From NCBI GenBank assembly GCA_018380885.1, contig JAGZSY010000006.1, positions 124,001 to 188,000 of the forward strand: DNA of 64,000 nucleotides, read 5' to 3'. Made by a program: the position numbers and the translations under genes. The first letter of the stretch is position 1. Each line of letters begins with the position of its first letter. Below are positions 41,548 through 50,734 of this stretch, piece after piece. Source of the DNA: Enterocloster asparagiformis (lineage in GTDB: Bacteria > Bacillota > Clostridia > Lachnospirales > Lachnospiraceae). The notes beneath the pieces are model-generated. The model ran no database searches. It was not told the origin of the DNA and saw only the letters and a program-made list of their open reading frames with translations.

Positions 41548-42108
41548 TCACGATCTCAGTGCCACCACGGCAAACTGCTCCGCCTCCCTGGACAGCTGGC
41601 AGATCAGCCGTCTCATGGGCTGATCTCCCAGATTTCCGTCCAGGATCATGCGCACCTCCTGGACGCCGTCCTGTGTGCACAGCTTCATTTTATCGATCAA
41701 TATCCCGTTCAGCTTTGCCATCTCCAGATAAAGGTTTAAATCGCTGGCGGACTGATTGCAGCAAAACGAGATTTCCACCTGCCGGTGCGCGCAGGCCCCG
41801 TCCAGGCCGGCTCTCTCCAGGCACCCGGAGATCGCCCGCTCCTGCATCTCATGCAGGAATCCGTACTGATGGTAACGGCTGACGCTGATCAGATGGCGCA
41901 GGAACGCCACATACATATCATAAAATTCCCCTGTGCCCTGGGCCCGCTTCCCGATGATCGCCTGTTCCCGCTCCGGCACAAACACCTCGCCGCCTGTGAC
42001 GGCCTTTGTCTCAGCCACATTGCGGGCGCACTCCATCCGTCTTAAAAACAAAGGCTTCATCTGTTCGTCAACCGCGTCGATTTCCACCCGAATCTCATCC
42101 AATGTCAT
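41548..42108 (-). CDS. AroQ-type chorismate mutase with extra C-terminal domain
   Basis: Residues 1-90 are an all-helical chorismate mutase. Compared from memory with the E. coli P-protein, Arg7, Arg24, Lys35, Arg47, Glu48, Ser77 and Gln81 line up with the active-site Arg11, Arg28, Lys39, Arg51, Glu52, Ser84 and Gln88, so it should be active on chorismate or a similar enolpyruvyl compound. Residues of about 100-186 resemble an ACT-like regulatory domain without a linked dehydratase or dehydrogenase. It sits in a transporter/flavoenzyme operon, far from biosynthetic aromatic genes. Confidence 0.8.
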   Translation of the reverse strand: MTLDEIRVEIDAVDEQMKPLFLRRMECARNVAETKAVTGGEVFVPEREQAIIGKRAQGTGEFYDMYVAFLRHLISVSRYHQYGFLHEMQERAISGCLERAGLDGACAHRQVEISFCCNQSASDLNLYLEMAKLNGILIDKMKLCTQDGVQEVRMILDGNLGDQPMRRLICQLSREAEQFAVVALRS

Positions 42109-42129
42109 TGTCGCTTCTCTCCTCTCACG

Positions 42130-43389
42130 CTATACCAAAGCACCCTGCCGCTGCAGCTCCCTGCGGATTTCGTCCACGCCGGCGTTCCGGCGCAGAGCCT
42201 GACAGGCGGCCGCAACCCCGGCTCCGTGGCCGGTGGCAAAGCAGGTTCCCATCACCCTCACCGCCGCGAAGGCGGCCTCATCGGCGCATACCATGCGCCC
42301 GGCTCCAAACAGGTTCTCAATATCCGCGGACCACAGCGCCCCCAGGGGAATATCAAAATAGCTGCCGTTGGATACGTCCAGATAGGTTGCCATCTTGTTC
42401 AGATTTTTATGAATTTCCGGTTTCCAGCCGCCCCGGGCCACCCCGTCCCCGCGTTTTTTGCGCTTCAGCACATCCTCGGTCAAAATCATTTCCCGCCCTA
42501 GCATCCGCCTGGTTTCCCGAAAGCCGATGGAGGGTCCGATCACGGCCAGCTCAGCCTGTTCCATTCCCGGCATATAGCGTTTTAAGGCTTCCACATAGGA
42601 GAGCACCTGTTTTCTGGTATCCTTTTCCAGAACAGTCAGTTCCTCCGCCGACATGCCAGTGGGCATTGCGCTGGGCAGCAGCACCGACACCACGTCCGAG
42701 CCTTCCTTTTTCAGAATAAATCCTTTTTCTCTGGTCAGGTCGGGAATTCCCGCGGCTTTGGCTTTTACGATCGCCTTCTCCACAGCTCCCGGCGACATGT
42801 CTTTGGAGGTGTCGACCCCGCTCAGGCGGAAGGGCAGCGTCACCGCCTGCACCGCTCCGCTTTCATCTCCCCAGAGCGTCCGCCCTCCCGCCAGATGAAC
42901 CAGGTTCGCATCCCCGGAAGCGTCAACGTAAGCCGGCGCCTTCACGGTGAACGTTCCCTCGTCATCGGCGCAGAAAAGAGAGGTTATGTTCCGCTGCCTG
43001 CTCTCGGCCCCGATCACTCTGGCGTGCAGGAGCACCGTGACCCCCTCCCGCTCCAGCAGGTTATCCAGGGCGCATTTTAAGTACTCCGGCTGAAAGTTGA
43101 TATTCTTATTCCCGGCCGCCGAAATCACATAATCCACCGTGGGGCCCAGCTTTTCCATCTCTTCAAGCACCGCGTCGCCTACGCCGGCCACCACCTTCAC
43201 CGGATTGCTCCCGCAGGAATAAAAGCCGCAAAAGGCGCTGACCCCGGAATGGGTCGCCTCTCCCCCCAGATAGGGGTTGCGCTCGATCAATACCACGCTG
43301 GCGCCTGCTCTTCTCGCGCCGACGGCGGCCGCGACGCCTGCGGTTCCTCCGCCCGTTATCACAACATCACAGTGAAAAATCCGCTCCAT
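42130..43389 (-). CDS. FAD-dependent oxidoreductase (PF12831 type)
   Basis: This 419-residue flavoprotein begins with a dinucleotide-binding motif (VVITGGGTAGVAAAVGARRAGASVVLIER), then NPYLGGEATHSGVSAFCGFYSCG, and YVDASGDANLVHLAGG near residue 160. This pattern belongs to the FAD_oxidored group, whose members dehydrogenate or reduce diverse small molecules. It lies between the first transporter and the chorismate mutase genes with gaps of about 20-25 nt. It may introduce or remove ring double bonds. Confidence 0.82.
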   Translation of the reverse strand: MERIFHCDVVITGGGTAGVAAAVGARRAGASVVLIERNPYLGGEATHSGVSAFCGFYSCGSNPVKVVAGVGDAVLEEMEKLGPTVDYVISAAGNKNINFQPEYLKCALDNLLEREGVTVLLHARVIGAESRQRNITSLFCADDEGTFTVKAPAYVDASGDANLVHLAGGRTLWGDESGAVQAVTLPFRLSGVDTSKDMSPGAVEKAIVKAKAAGIPDLTREKGFILKKEGSDVVSVLLPSAMPTGMSAEELTVLEKDTRKQVLSYVEALKRYMPGMEQAELAVIGPSIGFRETRRMLGREMILTEDVLKRKKRGDGVARGGWKPEIHKNLNKMATYLDVSNGSYFDIPLGALWSADIENLFGAGRMVCADEAAFAAVRVMGTCFATGHGAGVAAACQALRRNAGVDEIRRELQRQGALV

Positions 43390-43414
43390 TGAAATCCTCC
43401 CTTTTCCCGTATCG

Positions 43415-44875
43415 TTACTGAATAATCATGCTTCCAAGGGGATACGTCACAAAGCTCAGCACCAGTATGGCCATGAGCGCCATGAATCCGCCCCAGATAA
43501 ACATGGATTTTGTGGTCGTCCAGCCGGAGCCGATTGCCACGGTATTGACCGTGCTCTGTCCCGCCGGAGTCATGCTGCTTACGCCCGCCGCAAAGCCGAC
43601 CATGCAGACCACGGCGCCCACGCTGACCGTGCCGGCCGGAAGCGCTGTCAGGACCGAGAGGGCCACTGCGCTGACCACGGTCGTGGTCACGATGTTGGAA
43701 GAGAAATTTGTCTCCAGAATCGCCCAGGTCATAAAGAAAACAACCATTCCCATAACGGGGAGGCTGGCAGTCAGCGGGGACAGGGTCACCGTCAGCCAGT
43801 CGCTGATCCCGATGTCGGCGTTGGTAAGGCATGATCCCAGCCAGGTCGCCGCGCCGGTCATCAAAATGCTGCCCCAGAGAATCCCTTTGGTGGTGGCTTC
43901 CTTGAAGTTTAACAGCCGCTCGCCGTCCACCCTTGTGATGAAAAGGATAATGCAGCCCAGAAGCGGCGGCATCGCCGTGGACCAGCTGTTGATTGTGGCG
44001 TAAAGCTCCGGCAGCGCACCCTTGACCAGGCTCGGTCCGATCCACAAAAACACCGTAAAAAACACGACGCCCAGAATGATGTTTTCTTTTAAATCCGCCG
44101 GCGGAACCGTTCCCCGCAGCCCGATGGCTTTCTCCGGCTGGATGTCATGGATATCATCCGGACGGTAGATCAATTTAAACGCGAGAATCAGAAGGACAAT
44201 CAGGATAATTCCGGTGGGAATCCCCATGGCCATATACTGAAACTGGTTGACGTCATGTCCGGTGGAGGACGTATAATATCCGATTGCCATGGTGGGCCAC
44301 ACGTGTCCGATTGCCGTCATCCCGGAGGACAGGCTGATGCAGATCGCGGTTCCCATCATCATCATGTTGCCGGTCTTACCGCCCTTTTTCACCCCCAGAA
44401 CCTGGAAAATATCCTCCAGGAACGGCATAAACGCCACAAACAGCACGGACGGAGAAACGAACAGTCCCATAAAGGTCACCGCCGCAAACAGGAAGCACAC
44501 AAAATACCAGGGACCCTTCCGCGCAATCCGGTTGGTGATAAATGATATGGTACAGCGCCGCACAAAGTTGGTTTTCGACAGCGGATACACCAGCATAAAG
44601 GTGAACAGAAGAAATGCCACCGTTGTATTGCCGAACGCCCCGGCAAAGGTTTTGGAGAATCCAAAGGTGGGCAGAAAGCCCAACGCCAGCAGCGTGATCA
44701 TGCTGGGCCAATCAATGGAGATCGTGATCCACAGAATCAAGGACCCGAAAAACACTCCCAATACCCCCATCGCCTCCTGAGACAGCCCCCACATCCCCGG
44801 CATCAGCCTGGACCCGATCATGACGGCCAGCGCCAGCACCAAAAATACCGTGTCTTTTACATTTTTGTTTGCCAT
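43415..44875 (-). CDS. SLC13/DASS-like carboxylate transporter
   Basis: This 486-residue membrane protein with about 12 hydrophobic spans has the layout of the dicarboxylate/anion SLC13 group. ETNFSSNIVTTTVVS and MTPAGQSTVNTVAIGSG correspond to the two substrate-loop motifs. It probably carries a di- or tricarboxylate across the membrane with Na+. It is the first gene of the six-gene operon and is divergent from a LysR regulator. Its sequence is distinct from the second carrier in the operon. Confidence 0.82.
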   Translation of the reverse strand: MANKNVKDTVFLVLALAVMIGSRLMPGMWGLSQEAMGVLGVFFGSLILWITISIDWPSMITLLALGFLPTFGFSKTFAGAFGNTTVAFLLFTFMLVYPLSKTNFVRRCTISFITNRIARKGPWYFVCFLFAAVTFMGLFVSPSVLFVAFMPFLEDIFQVLGVKKGGKTGNMMMMGTAICISLSSGMTAIGHVWPTMAIGYYTSSTGHDVNQFQYMAMGIPTGIILIVLLILAFKLIYRPDDIHDIQPEKAIGLRGTVPPADLKENIILGVVFFTVFLWIGPSLVKGALPELYATINSWSTAMPPLLGCIILFITRVDGERLLNFKEATTKGILWGSILMTGAATWLGSCLTNADIGISDWLTVTLSPLTASLPVMGMVVFFMTWAILETNFSSNIVTTTVVSAVALSVLTALPAGTVSVGAVVCMVGFAAGVSSMTPAGQSTVNTVAIGSGWTTTKSMFIWGGFMALMAILVLSFVTYPLGSMIIQ

Positions 44876-44951
44876 ATTCCTACCCCTTTTCTACTTTTGT
44901 CTACTGGTTTGATACGTTACCCCTCCAGCTATCTTTAGCATACTTGCTTTC

Positions 44952-44980
44952 TTGACATTTGTAAAACACTATATTATTAT
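44952..44980 (+). promoter_or_regulatory. Promoter of the LysR gene facing the aromatic-acid operon
   Basis: TTGACA (44952-44957) and TATTAT (44975-44980) have a 17-bp spacer, near consensus. Confidence 0.65.
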
Positions 44981-45029
44981 GTTTGTAATAGCTTTTTCCT
45001 ATTTCACAAGATTCAAAAAGGAGCCTTAT

Positions 45030-45929
45030 ATGCAGACACAGCAGTTGCGCTACTTTCTGGAAGTGGCCAAAACAAAGAACATCACCATCGCCGCCCGCAA
45101 TCTGTATATCTCCCAGCCCTCTTTATCCCAGCAGATCATCAATCTGGAAAAAGAACTGGAGATTCCGCTGCTGATCCGCCATTCCAAATCTGTGGACCTG
45201 ACCGATGCGGGGGAACAGTTTGCCCTCCACGCCATGCGGATCATCAACAGCATGGAACAGCTGTCCGAGCTGATGCAAAGACATAGTCTCCTGGAGGAGG
45301 GAACCCTGCGGATCGGCATGCTTTTTATCGGCGGTTACGTCAATCTGTTCCAAATCCTGAAGGATTACCGCCTGCACTATCCGGGCATGGACTACCGGCT
45401 GACCATTGACGGCAGCGCCGCCCTGCTGAACCAGATGTTGAACCGCACGATTCACGCGGCCTTCCTGATCGGCTCCGAAAATCAGCTCAAGGTCCACGAG
45501 GAGCTGTATTGCCAAAAGGTGATGGACGATTATTACGTGGCCGCCATCTCTACCCAAAATCCCTTATCCCGCAAAGAGCTTCTCACCATCGAGGACCTCC
45601 GGGGCCAGTCCATCATCATGCCTGCTCCGTCCTCGGCTTTCCGCCGCAGACTGGATCAGCTGTTTGCGCGGGCCGGATTTGAACCGCGAATCCTGTGCGA
45701 AACCAGCCAAACCGACCTGGTGAGCCAGCTGGCCCGGCAGAATTTCGGGATCGGCTTCTTCTCCTGCACCATCGCCCGCGCTCTGCAGAGCCGGGATCTG
45801 TCTGTGGTCCCGCTGGAGCACACCCTGTACCGGACCATCTATTATGTAACCCTAAAGGAACTTTTGGATTATCCATCCATCCAGTCCTTCACTGAATTTG
45901 TCCGGCACTACCCTGTTTCCCAGCTGTGA
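45030..45929 (+). CDS. LysR-family transcriptional regulator
   Basis: This 299-residue regulator has a LysR helix-turn-helix (TKNITIAARNLYISQPSLSQQI) and a substrate-binding domain (TLRIGMLFIGGYVNLFQIL, RTIHAAFLIGSE). It starts at the ATG at 45030 with AAGGAG upstream. It is divergent from the six-gene transporter/flavoenzyme operon and most likely activates it in the presence of the imported acid. It ends before a strong terminator. Confidence 0.9.
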   Translation: MQTQQLRYFLEVAKTKNITIAARNLYISQPSLSQQIINLEKELEIPLLIRHSKSVDLTDAGEQFALHAMRIINSMEQLSELMQRHSLLEEGTLRIGMLFIGGYVNLFQILKDYRLHYPGMDYRLTIDGSAALLNQMLNRTIHAAFLIGSENQLKVHEELYCQKVMDDYYVAAISTQNPLSRKELLTIEDLRGQSIIMPAPSSAFRRRLDQLFARAGFEPRILCETSQTDLVSQLARQNFGIGFFSCTIARALQSRDLSVVPLEHTLYRTIYYVTLKELLDYPSIQSFTEFVRHYPVSQL

Positions 45930-46025
45930 GGGAGCGGGCTTTCATGTTACGGCGGTTATATCCAATCCGCGGTCGGGCGGCCGCTCCTGAAAATACCCGG
46001 CGGTCGCGACGGAGCGGCGGACATT

Positions 46026-46070
46026 AAAAGGGCCATCTATTCTCATCACGAATAAATGGCCCTTTGATTT
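46026..46070. terminator. Terminator between LysR and the TolC-like gene
   Basis: AAAGGGCCAT (46027-46036) pairs exactly with ATGGCCCTTT (46056-46065), with an inner TATTC/GAATA arm and flanking A/T runs. It can end transcription from both sides. Confidence 0.85.
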
Positions 46071-46102
46071 GTAACGCAACTATAAAAATACCATCCGCCA
46101 AG

Positions 46103-47383
46103 TCAGGCGCTCTCCAACGTCAATCCCTTAACCGCCCAGTCATACCGGTTCAACGCCCCCAGCATCCCGATCTCCGCCTTTCCGGCGGCGGCCCTGGCTT
46201 CCATATACGCGGTCTTCGCGTTTAAGTATTCCTCTTGGCTGATCATATCCAGCTCCTTCTTGTGCGCCGCGGCCTTCCAGTCCAGCTCCGCGCCGGCAAG
46301 CGCCGTCCGGGCCGCCTGGCAGGAGGTTTTGGCGGTCTGCACCTGACTGTACAGAGTGGTGAGGCGCGTGTACATTTCCTGTTCCGCGGCCTCCATGGAC
46401 CGGTCCCTGCTGTGCCGCTCCTTGTTGGTGCCGGAAAAACCGCTGTGGCGCTGGCCGCGCAGCTCGTAGCTGTTGCCCCAGGCCGTCTGTTTGTCCGCCT
46501 CCAGGTCAAGGGCCCCCGCCCGCTCAAGGTCTGCGGCCGGAAGCGCGCCGATCTCAACCGCGGCGTCATAGGTGTAGCCGGTGAGCAGGCACAGCTCCCG
46601 CTTCATCTGCTCCAGCTCCCCGTCCAGGGCTTCCGCCCTGTTGAGGGCCTCCAGCCGCTCCTTCTCCGCCTGATCCACGTCCGCCTGGGCGACCATTCCC
46701 TCCGCCAGCTGGCGCTCCAGCTTTTCCTTCCTGTAAGCGGCGGCCTCCAGCTTCGCTCCTGCGCTGTCCCGGTCCAGCCTCAAGCTGTGCCAGGTCCCCA
46801 TCACGTCCTGGGCCGCCAGGACCGCCGTGTCCTCCGTCTGCCGGATGTCCATGGTGTTGGAAGCGCTGTTGAGGGAACGAATCTGCTTATCCAGCTGGTC
46901 TGCGGACTCCTTTAACAGCTTCGCCTGCTCCTGGTAATGCCTGGAGCCTTCCAGGTCCCCGTCGTCCTTCAGCTCCCTGGCGTCCTCCCGCAGCCTGGCG
47001 CGGTTTTCCATGATCTCGTCCCGGGCCGCCTCGTACGCGCCCACCCAGTGGTCCAGGTCCGCCCGCTTGGCCTGCACCTCGGGGTTGGAACCTTTGATCA
47101 GCTGCTCCAAGTCCGCGTATTCAATCTGCTGGGAACCGGCGGCCGCGCCGGCCTCCTCCGCCAGGGACGTAACCGCGCCCCCCAGGGCCAGAGAAGCTGC
47201 CAGAACCAGGGCAGCCGCCTTTTTCAGTGCGCTGCTTCGCCGGTTGAACTTCTGTCTTCCCCGGCCTTCGCCGCTCTGCCGGTCCTGCCGCTGGCAGCTC
47301 TGACCTTTCCGGCCGCCGAATTCAGGCCGGTTTATATCGCTCTCATTCACTTGTCTCCCGTTCCCAGCCAATCTTCTATCCAT
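46103..47383 (-). CDS. TolC-like (outer-membrane-efflux-family) protein
   Basis: The 426-residue protein is mostly helical coiled coil with a repeated two-half layout, as in TolC. Recognisable parts are ADLEQLIKGSNPEVQAKR at the N-terminus and LYSQVQTAKTSCQAARTALAGAELDWKAA in the second half. It has an unusually long, basic 50-residue N-terminal region before the hydrophobic signal (about 54-75). The ATG at 47383 has GAGG upstream. It is the last gene of the MacA-MacB-type export operon. Its function in a cell without a visible outer membrane is unclear. Confidence 0.75.
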   Translation of the reverse strand: MDRRLAGNGRQVNESDINRPEFGGRKGQSCQRQDRQSGEGRGRQKFNRRSSALKKAAALVLAASLALGGAVTSLAEEAGAAAGSQQIEYADLEQLIKGSNPEVQAKRADLDHWVGAYEAARDEIMENRARLREDARELKDDGDLEGSRHYQEQAKLLKESADQLDKQIRSLNSASNTMDIRQTEDTAVLAAQDVMGTWHSLRLDRDSAGAKLEAAAYRKEKLERQLAEGMVAQADVDQAEKERLEALNRAEALDGELEQMKRELCLLTGYTYDAAVEIGALPAADLERAGALDLEADKQTAWGNSYELRGQRHSGFSGTNKERHSRDRSMEAAEQEMYTRLTTLYSQVQTAKTSCQAARTALAGAELDWKAAAHKKELDMISQEEYLNAKTAYMEARAAAGKAEIGMLGALNRYDWAVKGLTLESA

Positions 47384-47417
47384 AATCTATCCTCAATTTC
47401 CGTCAGTTCCTGCCATT

Positions 47418-48617
47418 TTACAGGCTGCCCGCATCCGCCAGCCCGTTCACCGCCCACCAGTAATCCTCCTGGGCCTGAGTCAGCTGTAAGGCGCTCACCT
47501 GCTCCGCCGCCGCCTTGGCCGCGTAGGCATCCTGAATCTCCAGATATTTGTTGCGGTTGATCGATCCTTTTTCCAGCTTCCGGGCGGCAGCCTCCAGGTT
47601 CTTCTGCTCCAGCGCCAGCTCCGAGGCGGCCTGGTCCTGGTTGGACTGGGCCTGCTTCAGGTTCTGGTAACGGTTTTCCACATCCGTCTTGATCTTCTGC
47701 TCCGCATCGCTCACATTGACCTGCAGCACCTTATTCTGAACCGTGCCATAGTTGGTGTTGTTCATCTTTCCTTTGGCCGCCCGAAGCGCGTAGTTCTGGT
47801 CCACGGCCCGCTGCTTATCGCCCTCCAGGTCGATGGCTCCCAGGTCCACCGTGCGGGTCACCGGGATTTCCCGGATTTCCGGCGCCGCGTCATAGCTCCA
47901 GCCCGTGAGCACGCAAAGCTCCCTGCGGACCGTGTCCATCTCCTGGTCGCCGGCCTGGATGGCCGCCTGGGCCGACTGCACCGCCTCCTGGGCTTCCATC
48001 AGGCGCGCCTGGGGGTCCATTCCCTCCCGCACCCTCACGGCCGCGGACTCCTGCCGCGCCTGGGCCAGGCTTAAGGAAGCCTCCAGGCTCTGCCGGTTCT
48101 TCACCTTCTGCCAGTACTGGTTCATTTTCGTCTGGGCCGTGCGCACCAGATTCGCCTCCTGACGGTCGTACTCCAGCTTTTTGATGTCGCCGTCCATATT
48201 TTCCGAATCCGCCGTCTCCTGCATGCGCTGGGCCTGAATGCGGGTGGAAATGGACCCGGCCAGGGCGCTGGCGTAACCGGGCTGGTCCTCGTCCACATTT
48301 TCCAGCATCTTGTCGCTGGCGTCGTAGAGGTCCTGAACCGAATCCGCGTAATCGTTCTTGAAACGGTCGCTGCTCTTTCCCCTGTAGTCATCGTACTCCG
48401 CCCGGTTGTTCAGCACCGTGGCGTTGTACTCGTGGATCAGATCGCCGAGCTCCTCATATTCCATCACATTGTCCCGCAGCGCGGCCCATTTTTCCTGGGT
48501 GTAGGCGAATTCCGGGCTTCCCGCCAGGGCGCTCATGGGAAATGCCGCCGTCATAAATAAGCTCATCCCCACCGCGCCCGCCGCCATGGCCCCGCGTTTC
48601 AATCTGTTATCCTTCAA
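47418..48617 (-). CDS. TolC-like protein
   Basis: This is a secreted, coiled-coil-rich protein of the TolC family: a signal peptide ending ALAG near residue 33, then long helices with heptad-like Gln/Ala/Leu content. It is related to the next gene; both have a RELC-LTG-YDAA block (VRRELCVLTGWSYDAA here). An ATG at 48638 overlaps the permease stop, but a TTG at 48617 has a perfect AAGGAGG 8 nt upstream and gives a better signal peptide, so it is chosen. The extra 7 residues from the ATG are possible. Confidence 0.75.
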   Translation of the reverse strand: MKDNRLKRGAMAAGAVGMSLFMTAAFPMSALAGSPEFAYTQEKWAALRDNVMEYEELGDLIHEYNATVLNNRAEYDDYRGKSSDRFKNDYADSVQDLYDASDKMLENVDEDQPGYASALAGSISTRIQAQRMQETADSENMDGDIKKLEYDRQEANLVRTAQTKMNQYWQKVKNRQSLEASLSLAQARQESAAVRVREGMDPQARLMEAQEAVQSAQAAIQAGDQEMDTVRRELCVLTGWSYDAAPEIREIPVTRTVDLGAIDLEGDKQRAVDQNYALRAAKGKMNNTNYGTVQNKVLQVNVSDAEQKIKTDVENRYQNLKQAQSNQDQAASELALEQKNLEAAARKLEKGSINRNKYLEIQDAYAAKAAAEQVSALQLTQAQEDYWWAVNGLADAGSL

Positions 48618-48630
48618 ATGTAGTTCCTCC

Positions 48631-49842
48631 TTACTCATAGCGCAGCGCGTCGATGGGATCGGCCTTGGCCGCCTTGGAAGCCGGGTACAGACCGAAGAAA
48701 ATGCCCACCACCGCGGAGAATGATACCGCGATTACGATGACGCTGGGCTTCACCACCACCGACATCCCCAGAGCCGCGCCTCCGGCCGAAACCAGGCCCA
48801 CTCCGATGAGGATTCCGATGATACCGCCGCAGGCCGACAGTATGGCCGACTCGGTCAGAAACTGGATCAGCACGTCGCGTGTTCTCGCTCCCAGCGCCTT
48901 GCGGATACCGATTTCCCGGGTACGCTCCGTCACGGACACCAGCATGATATTCATGATGCCGATGCCGCCCACCAGCAGTGAGATGGCCGCGATGCCTCCC
49001 ACCGCAACGGACAGTCCGCCCATCATGGTGTCCACGGAGGTCATCTCCTGCATGGCCGTGTACATGTACATATCCTCCGGCTGCCGGTTGTGCATCTTGG
49101 CCGCGTACGCCTTGAACTGCTCAAAGAACAGGTCCAGGTCCACATCGTCAGCCGCGTACACGTGGAGCTGATAAAAATAATCGTTGGGCCAGGTCAGCAG
49201 GGTGTAAGGGATAAATGCCGACCCCTTATCCGAGCTGCCGCCCATCATCAGGGCCTGGAAAGCGTTTATTTCCTTTCGGTAAACGCCCACCACCGTGAAC
49301 TCGTCGGTGGAGCCGTACAGGGTGGTCCTGAAGGTCTTGCCCACGGCATTTTCCACTCCGAAGAGCTTCATCGCGCTGTCCGTGTCCATAACCACGTTCC
49401 GCTTGCGGCCCAGGATATCTCCCTCGTTCAGGTAACGGCCGTACACCACGTTCACCGGCTGTACGTCCTGGTAATTGTAATCGATGCCGTTGTATTCGAA
49501 ATTCACCTTGGTCCGCTTGTGAGTGGCCTCGGCCGAGGTGTAGGCGCTGCTGTCGATGTAGGCGATCTGGTCGCCGAAGGCCTCCTTGGCCCGCTCCATC
49601 TCGTCCAGGGTGAAATAGTCGCTCTGGCGCGTATCGTCCACCCAGTAGCCGATGGAGATGTAGGCCTGGGTGATGCCCACGTCCTTGTACAGGTCCGAGA
49701 ACATTTTCCGCATGGTGTCGCCGATGGACACGATGGAGATCACCGAGCCGATGCCGATGATGATTCCCAGCATGGTCAGGGCGGAGCGCATCTTGTTGGA
49801 ACGGATAGCGGAAAACGCCATCATCATATTTTCAATCAGCAT
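48631..49842 (-). CDS. MacB-like ABC transporter permease
   Basis: The 403-residue protein has one N-terminal membrane span (about 20-42, ALTMLGIIIGIGSVISIVS), a large extracellular MacB_PCD domain and three C-terminal spans with the FtsX signature (ISLLVGGIGIMNIMLVSVTERTREIGIRKALGA region, cited by its ends). MacB permeases work by mechanotransmission to expel peptides, macrolides or lipids. The start overlaps the ATPase stop by 7 bp. Confidence 0.9.
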   Translation of the reverse strand: MLIENMMMAFSAIRSNKMRSALTMLGIIIGIGSVISIVSIGDTMRKMFSDLYKDVGITQAYISIGYWVDDTRQSDYFTLDEMERAKEAFGDQIAYIDSSAYTSAEATHKRTKVNFEYNGIDYNYQDVQPVNVVYGRYLNEGDILGRKRNVVMDTDSAMKLFGVENAVGKTFRTTLYGSTDEFTVVGVYRKEINAFQALMMGGSSDKGSAFIPYTLLTWPNDYFYQLHVYAADDVDLDLFFEQFKAYAAKMHNRQPEDMYMYTAMQEMTSVDTMMGGLSVAVGGIAAISLLVGGIGIMNIMLVSVTERTREIGIRKALGARTRDVLIQFLTESAILSACGGIIGILIGVGLVSAGGAALGMSVVVKPSVIVIAVSFSAVVGIFFGLYPASKAAKADPIDALRYE

Positions 49843-50726
49843 GTCTCCCCCTCCTCCCGGTGATGATCATTGATCGTGTCGCTCAACAGCTGTCCGTCGC
49901 CGAACCGGATGATCCGGTCCGCAAAGGCTGCGATATCCTCCTCGTGGGTAACCACCACCACGGTGGCTCCCTCCCGGTGCAGCTCGCGAAACAGCTCCAT
50001 AATCTCGATGGACGAAGCCGTATCCAGGTTTCCGGTAGGCTCGTCGGCCAGGATCAGGGGCGGCTCGTTGGCCAACGCCCTGGCGATGGCCACGCGCTGT
50101 CGCTGGCCGCCGGACATCTCGTTGGGCATGTGCCCCAGGCGCTCGCCCAGCCCCACCCGCTCCAAAAGCTCCTTGGCCCGCTGCTGCCGCTTGGCCTTGG
50201 GCACTCTGGCGTAGGTCATGGGCAGCTCCACGTTCTTTAAAGCGGACGTGCGGGAAATCAGGTTAAAGGACTGGAACACAAAGCCGATCTTCCGGTTGCG
50301 GATGTCCGACAGCTCATCCGGCGTCATGGAGGCCGTGTCGTGGCCGTCCAGATAATAATGCCCCAGGGTGGGGCGGTCTAAGCAGCCCAGGATATTCATC
50401 AGCGTAGACTTACCGGAACCGGAATGTCCCATAATAGCCACAAACTCTCCCCGGCCGATGGTCAGGTTGATCTTCTTAAGGCCCAGCACCTTGATGGCGC
50501 CGGTGTCGTAAATCTTCACCAGATTTTCCAGGCGCAGCAGCGGGCTGTCGGGGTCGCTTTCGGAGGCCTTTAAAAGCCCCTCCTTCCTTCTGCGTATGTA
50601 CCGGCCCACAGAGCCGCCGATGTGGGGAAGTCCGAGCTTAACGCCCCATTTTTTGTTCCCCTCTCCGCCGTTTGAAAGCTCCAGGCCGTCGTCCATTTTT
50701 TTTAAACCCCATTTTTTCTCTTTCAT
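49836..50726 (-). CDS. MacB-like ABC transporter ATPase with N-terminal extension
   Basis: Residues 65-290 are a LolD/MacB ATPase: Walker A GHSGSGKSTLMN, signature MSGGQRQRVAIARAL, Walker B LILADEPTGNLD and the H-loop histidine in VTHEED. The first 64 residues are an extra, charged and glycine-rich segment with two KKWG(L/V)K motifs, not present in typical family members of about 230 aa. It drives the permease gene downstream and is translationally coupled to it. Confidence 0.9.
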   Translation of the reverse strand: MKEKKWGLKKMDDGLELSNGGEGNKKWGVKLGLPHIGGSVGRYIRRRKEGLLKASESDPDSPLLRLENLVKIYDTGAIKVLGLKKINLTIGRGEFVAIMGHSGSGKSTLMNILGCLDRPTLGHYYLDGHDTASMTPDELSDIRNRKIGFVFQSFNLISRTSALKNVELPMTYARVPKAKRQQRAKELLERVGLGERLGHMPNEMSGGQRQRVAIARALANEPPLILADEPTGNLDTASSIEIMELFRELHREGATVVVVTHEEDIAAFADRIIRFGDGQLLSDTINDHHREEGETC

Positions 50727-50734
50727 ACGGCCTC

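Noticed and set aside
37218..42108. Interpretation of aroE-like and chorismate mutase genes as the housekeeping aromatic pathway
   Set aside because: They are embedded with two carriers, reductive flavoenzymes and a LysR regulator, and none of aroA, aroB, aroC or aroF-type genes is present.
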